Below, one piece after another: positions 59,903-64,000 of a DNA stretch of 64,000 nt. Position numbers and translations under genes: made by a program. The notes under the pieces were generated by a model. It saw only the letters and a program-made list of their open reading frames with translations. It ran no database searches and was not told the DNA's origin. Source of the DNA: Treponema sp. (GTDB lineage: Bacteria; Spirochaetota; Spirochaetia; Treponematales; Treponemataceae); the NCBI GenBank assembly GCA_016281495.1, contig JAEEIU010000055.1:1-64000 (forward strand). The letters are read 5' to 3'. Positions within the stretch are counted from its first letter, which is position 1. Each line of letters begins with the position of its first letter.

Positions 59903-61602
59903 CACATTCCTCCAAATTTCTTGAGCATTGAAGCCGCATGTTCCAGGGATGCCTGAGAACTAGAGTCACCGGAAAGCATTCTTGCAATCTCCTTTACCCT
60001 CTGTTCACCTGCAACCGGGAATACTGTAGTAGAAGTAGAGCTTCCGTCAACACCCTTTTGAATTTTAATCTGATTATCGGCATAAACTGCGATGCTCGCA
60101 AGATGTGTTATACATAAAATCTGTTTTTTTGCGGCAAGAAGCTTCATGTGGTCACCAAGGGCAACAGCCACTTCTCCGCCAATACCAGTGTCAATTTCGT
60201 CAAAGACAAGGGTTCCGGCCAGGTCACCGTTGGAAAGTATTGTTTTTAAGGCAAGCATTACACGGCTCAATTCACCTCCAGAGGCTATACGTGCCAGCGG
60301 CAGCATTGGAGAACCGGGATTTGAGCTTATAAGGAATTCTATGTCGTCCATGCCATAGGGACCGCATTTCTGGGTCATGTCGTTTCCGTCTTTTTCCTGC
60401 ATGTGAACGCAGAATTTCGTCTCTTTCATGCCCAGTTTTACCAGAACACCCTCTATTGCGGCAGACATCTTGTCGGATGCGGCCTTTCTTAAGGCACTAA
60501 GCTTTTTTGCAGCCTGATACACAGCCTTTTCTGCCTCTGACACCGCTTTCTGAAGGGCCTCACGGTCATGTCCCGCACCAGTCAGGCATTCAAGTTCCTG
60601 GCTAGCCTTTTCCTGATATTCAAGAAGATCCAAAACTGTTGGATTTGCAGACTGGACGTATTTTTTCTTAAGCTTGCCAATCAGCTCAAGACGGTCCTGA
60701 ACCTGTGACAGCCTCTCCGGATCAAAGACAAGAGACTGCTGGTAGTGCTTGAACTCCGATGCAATATCCTCTATCTCATAAAAGGACGACTCAAAGCGTG
60801 AATCAAGGCTTTCAAGTGTTTTATCCATTGATGAGACGTGCGGAACAAGGCCTTTGAGTTTCCTCATTACAGAAACAAGACCTGACCCTTCCGAGCCGTC
60901 AAAAAGTACGTTTATCTCGTTTACCGTACCATAAAGCTTCTCGTATGAAGACAGGCGGTTTTCCTCTGCCTCAAGTTCCTCGTCCTCATGGGGCTTAAGC
61001 TTTGCCTCGCTGATTTCGTTTATGGCATAGTTGAGCATCTCTATCCTTGATTCCCTCTGGCTTTCATCCGTGTCCAGTGCGTCAAGAGAGCGTCTTTTCT
61101 CCACAAGATCTGAATACAGCGCGGTGAACTCACGTACCTGGGGCACAATGTCCGCGTACATGTCAAGGTAACGCCTGTGCTCGCTTACTTTCATAAGGGA
61201 CTGCTGCTCATGCTGTCCATGAATGTCAACTAAAAAAGTGGAAAAAGAAAGAAGGTCGGCTCTTGTAACGGGAACCCCGCCGATCCATGCGGATGATTTT
61301 CCGTTGTCCCTGATAAGGCGGCGCAATAATATGCGTGAATCCTCTGCCTCTATTCCGTGCTCAGAAAGCCATTCAAGTGAATCCTGTGATTCAAGAAGGA
61401 ACGAACCGGACACCTGCGCCTCGTGAGTTCCTGTCCTTATCTGCTCCACCCCGGCCTTTCCGCCAAGAAGAAAAGCAAGGCTTCCTATGAGGATGGACTT
61501 ACCGGCTCCAGTTTCACCGCTCAAAACGGTAAAGCCCCTGCCGAATTCAACATGGGCACTGTCGATGAGTGCAAAATTCTTTATGTCAAGTTCCTCAAGC
61601 AC
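59902..61602 (-). CDS. recN: DNA repair protein RecN
   Basis: A 566-residue SMC-like ATPase of double-strand-break repair. Walker A is GETGAGKSILIG (29-40), the N-terminal LEELDIKNFALID is typical, the two arms are a long coiled coil (about 155-370), and the C-terminal signature and Walker B are IASGGELSRVMLALK and LVFDEIDTGIGGEVA. Length is normal. The start is GTG, 5 nt after GGAGG. It overlaps nadK by 8 bp upstream. Confidence 0.95.
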   Translation of the reverse strand: MLEELDIKNFALIDSAHVEFGRGFTVLSGETGAGKSILIGSLAFLLGGKAGVEQIRTGTHEAQVSGSFLLESQDSLEWLSEHGIEAEDSRILLRRLIRDNGKSSAWIGGVPVTRADLLSFSTFLVDIHGQHEQQSLMKVSEHRRYLDMYADIVPQVREFTALYSDLVEKRRSLDALDTDESQRESRIEMLNYAINEISEAKLKPHEDEELEAEENRLSSYEKLYGTVNEINVLFDGSEGSGLVSVMRKLKGLVPHVSSMDKTLESLDSRFESSFYEIEDIASEFKHYQQSLVFDPERLSQVQDRLELIGKLKKKYVQSANPTVLDLLEYQEKASQELECLTGAGHDREALQKAVSEAEKAVYQAAKKLSALRKAASDKMSAAIEGVLVKLGMKETKFCVHMQEKDGNDMTQKCGPYGMDDIEFLISSNPGSPMLPLARIASGGELSRVMLALKTILSNGDLAGTLVFDEIDTGIGGEVAVALGDHMKLLAAKKQILCITHLASIAVYADNQIKIQKGVDGSSTSTTVFPVAGEQRVKEIARMLSGDSSSQASLEHAASMLKKFGGM

Positions 61603-62446
61603 GGGGACCTCCAGACCAGTTTAATTTACTCTGCAAAGCGGCATAGAATGTATTTTCGGTGGCACCAACAAGACGGGCACAACATTCGGGTATCTCCAGC
61701 TCAATTATGTCATCCTGCTCAAGGTCAAAGCCGACCTGACCGTCTATGCTTATGTCCACAGGGTATCTTTCTGCCATGACCCTTATCTCAAGCATTCCGT
61801 CTGCAAACACAATTGGACGTGCAGACAAACTGAAAGAGCTTATTGGAGTCAGCAAAAGAGCCTTTACCGACGGACACAGGATAGGACCTCCTGCGGCCGC
61901 AGAATATGCCGTTGAGCCTGTGGCGGTTGCAACTATGAGTCCGTTAGCCTTGAACGGCCCCAGGAATGCACCGTCATGATATACATTAAGATTTACAAGC
62001 CTTGATGCACCGCTGCTTGCCACCGTAACGTCATTCATGCCCCGTCCCTGAAAAACAGTCTTACCGTCACGAATCACACGGCATGACACCATGTACCTTG
62101 AGCTAAGCTTTTTGTTTCCCGCAAGAAATTGCTCCAGTTCATGTTGCCATGAATCTTTGCTGATGCTGGCAAGAAAACCGAATTCACCAAGGTTCACCGC
62201 AAAAACAGGTATTCCCAGGGGAGCACAACCTCGTGAAGCAAACAATACGGTTCCGTCCCCCCCAAGAGTAACCACGAAATCCATTCCCTCAAAGGGCGGT
62301 TCTATGTTCTTGTTCTGGGCATGCTTTCCGTCGTAGGTAAAAACCTCCACCTCTATTGAACGTGACTCAAGATACGGCTTGATTTTTTGTGCCATCTCCA
62401 CGGAATCAGCTTTATATGAATTAACCAGCAAAAGACATTTTTTCAT
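61595..62446 (-). CDS. nadK: NAD kinase
   Basis: A 283-residue enzyme making NADP from NAD and ATP. The diglycine motif GGDGT is at 62-66, followed by NLGEFGFLAS, the NDVTVASSG segment that contacts NAD, and NGLIVATATGSTAYSAAAGG. All conserved positions are present. It is co-transcribed with recN downstream (8-bp overlap), a common pairing. Confidence 0.93.
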   Translation of the reverse strand: MKKCLLLVNSYKADSVEMAQKIKPYLESRSIEVEVFTYDGKHAQNKNIEPPFEGMDFVVTLGGDGTVLFASRGCAPLGIPVFAVNLGEFGFLASISKDSWQHELEQFLAGNKKLSSRYMVSCRVIRDGKTVFQGRGMNDVTVASSGASRLVNLNVYHDGAFLGPFKANGLIVATATGSTAYSAAAGGPILCPSVKALLLTPISSFSLSARPIVFADGMLEIRVMAERYPVDISIDGQVGFDLEQDDIIELEIPECCARLVGATENTFYAALQSKLNWSGGPRA

Positions 62447-62461
62447 AGGGCTTCCGTTTTA

Positions 62462-63583
62462 TCATGGTAATGACGACAGGACTTTTACGATACGGGCCGC
62501 ATCCTTTTGTCCAAGCCTGGGATAAAGTGGAAACAGGGCACAGCGCAGCAACAGGGAATTGGCACAAATGCATTCAGATGCAAGAGTTTCCTGCCTTAAC
62601 GCGATTATTGAATTCTCGTATGCCTGACGGACCTCTATTCCTTTTTTCTGGGCATATGCCTTTACATCCTTGAATCCCGAATTCAGCACAAGCGGGAATG
62701 AATATACCGTTGACCCATTTTCAGGGGCACGTATGTATGTCTTATGTCTTCCCGACATAGTTGAGCGTGAATACAAAGCGAAAAGCTCACGGCGGGTATT
62801 CTCGTTTCTTGCAAATTCCTTGATTTCAACAAATGCAAGGGCAGCATTCATATCCGGCATAATGTCTGTTGAAGGAGCCTCATCAGCTATCTTTTTCAGG
62901 ACAGACCAGTCACGGCGGTTTGCGGCAAAAATCACTGCTCCGCCACCTGCTGTAATGACATCACGGTCTTCCATTCCCCAAAGGGCATATGTTCCGTACA
63001 TACCGGCTCTCTTAGCCTTTATATTGGCATTTTCAGCACTTTGACCTGAGCCTTCACCTTCTGAAGCGTTCTGCTCCACCGGTTTCTGTTCCGCGGCCTC
63101 CGCTCCTTCCTCGGGATAATATGACAGGGCCGACTGAGAAATGTCCTCAATTATTGGTATTCCAAGGGCAAGATAATCCTGAATATCCGGAAGTATGCCC
63201 ATTGACTCTGCAAGAATCAAAAGACGTCCGCCCTTTTTAATTCCCTCCTCAACATATTTGACGGGAACCAGGCCGTTTTCTTCCTGAACATCAAGTACAA
63301 TCGGCTTGTATCCGAGTTTCTCAACTGTCTGAATCTGCCATGCCGGGGCAAGAGCCGAAAGAAGTATCCCTGAATCCTTTTCCAGGGCAATGGCATTAAC
63401 GGCATATTCAAGTGCTATGGCCGGACTACGTACTGCAACGGCACCATCACATTTTGTATATTCCTTTACGGTCTGGATGAGCTTTGCGTTCATCTCTCCT
63501 GGGCCGATTTTTTCATCCACCATGCAGGTGAGGACTGCCTCCATCTCTTTTCTTCTGATGGTGGAACTGTATGTCTGTATCAT
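62462..63583 (-). CDS. DegT/DnrJ-fold protein lacking the PLP lysine
   Basis: A 373-residue protein with the DegT aminotransferase fold. It shows GPGEMNAKLIQTVKEYTKCD near the start, LALGIPIIEDISQSALSYY (the PLP-phosphate Asp147 region) and RQAYENSIIALRQE. The Lys that forms the Schiff base, normally in a TKxxTTGEGG motif, is replaced: the sequence is EDRDVITAGGGAVIF, with Arg207 at its place. An acidic insertion lies at about 158-185. It probably cannot transaminate; sugar dehydratase-like members or a structural role are possible. It lies between nadK and cheW, 2 bp after cheW. Confidence 0.7.
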   Translation of the reverse strand: MIQTYSSTIRRKEMEAVLTCMVDEKIGPGEMNAKLIQTVKEYTKCDGAVAVRSPAIALEYAVNAIALEKDSGILLSALAPAWQIQTVEKLGYKPIVLDVQEENGLVPVKYVEEGIKKGGRLLILAESMGILPDIQDYLALGIPIIEDISQSALSYYPEEGAEAAEQKPVEQNASEGEGSGQSAENANIKAKRAGMYGTYALWGMEDRDVITAGGGAVIFAANRRDWSVLKKIADEAPSTDIMPDMNAALAFVEIKEFARNENTRRELFALYSRSTMSGRHKTYIRAPENGSTVYSFPLVLNSGFKDVKAYAQKKGIEVRQAYENSIIALRQETLASECICANSLLLRCALFPLYPRLGQKDAARIVKVLSSLP

Positions 63584-63585
63584 CT

Positions 63586-64000
63586 TTATGCGTCCGGTTC
63601 CAGAATTTTCTGAAGTTCGTTGGCGCTGAACATCTTGCGTGTGTTAAGGATGATGAGGTATGAGCTGTCCTGCCTGATTACACCATCGATGTATTCAGTA
63701 CCGATACCGCTGAGCATCTGTGGCGGAGGCTTGATCTCTCCCTTTTCCACTGAGACAACACGGTTGATGCGGTCAATGATGATGCCGATCTTGTTGCCCT
63801 CAATATCAAGAATTATGAAACCACCCTCGTCCTCATCGTAGTTTTCATCTGAATTGTCCACAACCAGCTTCTGCAGATGGAAACGCTTATGCAGGTTGAT
63901 GATAGGAATGATTTCTCCACGGAGGTTGATGATTCCTTCCACATAGTACGGAGCATTTGGTATTGGACGTACGGATTGAACCTTTACAATCTCCTTTACA
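63586..64000 (-). CDS. cheW: CheW chemotaxis coupling protein, 5' end outside window
   Basis: The last 138 residues of a CheW domain: VEGIINLRGEIIPIINLHKR (the NLRG signature), an acidic insertion (DNSDENYDEDEGG), FIILDIEGNKIGIIIDRINR, VVSVEKGEIKPPP and YIDGVI. CheW links receptors to the CheA kinase at the pole. The N-terminus lies beyond position 64000. It is upstream of, and probably co-transcribed with, the DegT-like gene. Confidence 0.85.
   Translation of the reverse strand, partial: VKEIVKVQSVRPIPNAPYYVEGIINLRGEIIPIINLHKRFHLQKLVVDNSDENYDEDEGGFIILDIEGNKIGIIIDRINRVVSVEKGEIKPPPQMLSGIGTEYIDGVIRQDSSYLIILNTRKMFSANELQKILEPDA

Overview
The window looks like a chromosome segment of a Treponema-like spirochaete, moderate in G+C with AT-rich accessory patches. 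The evidence is a second, divergent FliG, a FliG/chemotaxis background, many TPR/PEGA/M23 envelope proteins, rubrerythrin and ferredoxin (anaerobic lifestyle), a Na+-pumping oxaloacetate decarboxylase, and the run murG-cvpA-holB-atoS-atoC, which I recall as the same neighbourhood in Treponema pallidum. No rRNA, tRNA or CRISPR was seen.

Layout. 1-4.8 kb is an AT-rich accessory region. It holds two orphan Rhs C-terminal cassettes on the minus strand, each translationally coupled to a gene with an export signal, then a RelE/HigA-type toxin-antitoxin pair, a lone small antitoxin-like gene and a decayed IS3-family transposase tail. 4.9-9.9 kb: a decayed GH2-like protein, envelope proteins (PEGA-like, LysM-M23), exoA, a 2[4Fe-4S] ferredoxin and a short ParB-like protein. 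9.9-16.2 kb: PBP1A, and divergently xseA-xseB-mutL. 16.3-28.2 kb: a giant membrane TPR protein with a histone-like tail and 12 tandem TPR units plus its TPR/coiled-coil partner, then a rightward cluster (TPR-Mrr-like fusion, phosphoesterase, ParB-like, propeller-like, degenerate M23). 28.2-37.9 kb: mnmA, then a tightly overlapped rightward operon (ankyrin, murG, cvpA, holB, atoS, atoC, J-domain) converging on glgC. 38.0-41.8 kb: an AT-rich island of six small exported or membrane proteins of unknown function. 41.9-45 kb: rubrerythrin, a small secreted protein with a structured leader, rlmJ and two tandem beta-barrel paralogs. 45-57.8 kb: leftward clpB and an oadG-oadA-oadB-fliG1-M16C peptidase string. 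57.8-64 kb: leftward HD protein, unknown, recN, nadK, a DegT-like protein without its PLP lysine, and cheW cut by the window edge.

Cross-cutting observations. At least seven genes have a sigma-70-type promoter whose -10 box ends only 6-8 nt before the start codon, with no Shine-Dalgarno, which predicts leaderless mRNAs in a genome where other genes have strong AGGAGG sites. Several proteins are pseudo-enzymes or variants: MnmA without the second catalytic Cys, a DegT fold without Lys, M23 without metal ligands, FliG without EHPQ, and GH2 without its acid/base. The most system-like element is the pair of Rhs-tip/exported-partner cassettes at the left edge, one of which carries a permuted-papain-like tip and its own promoter.
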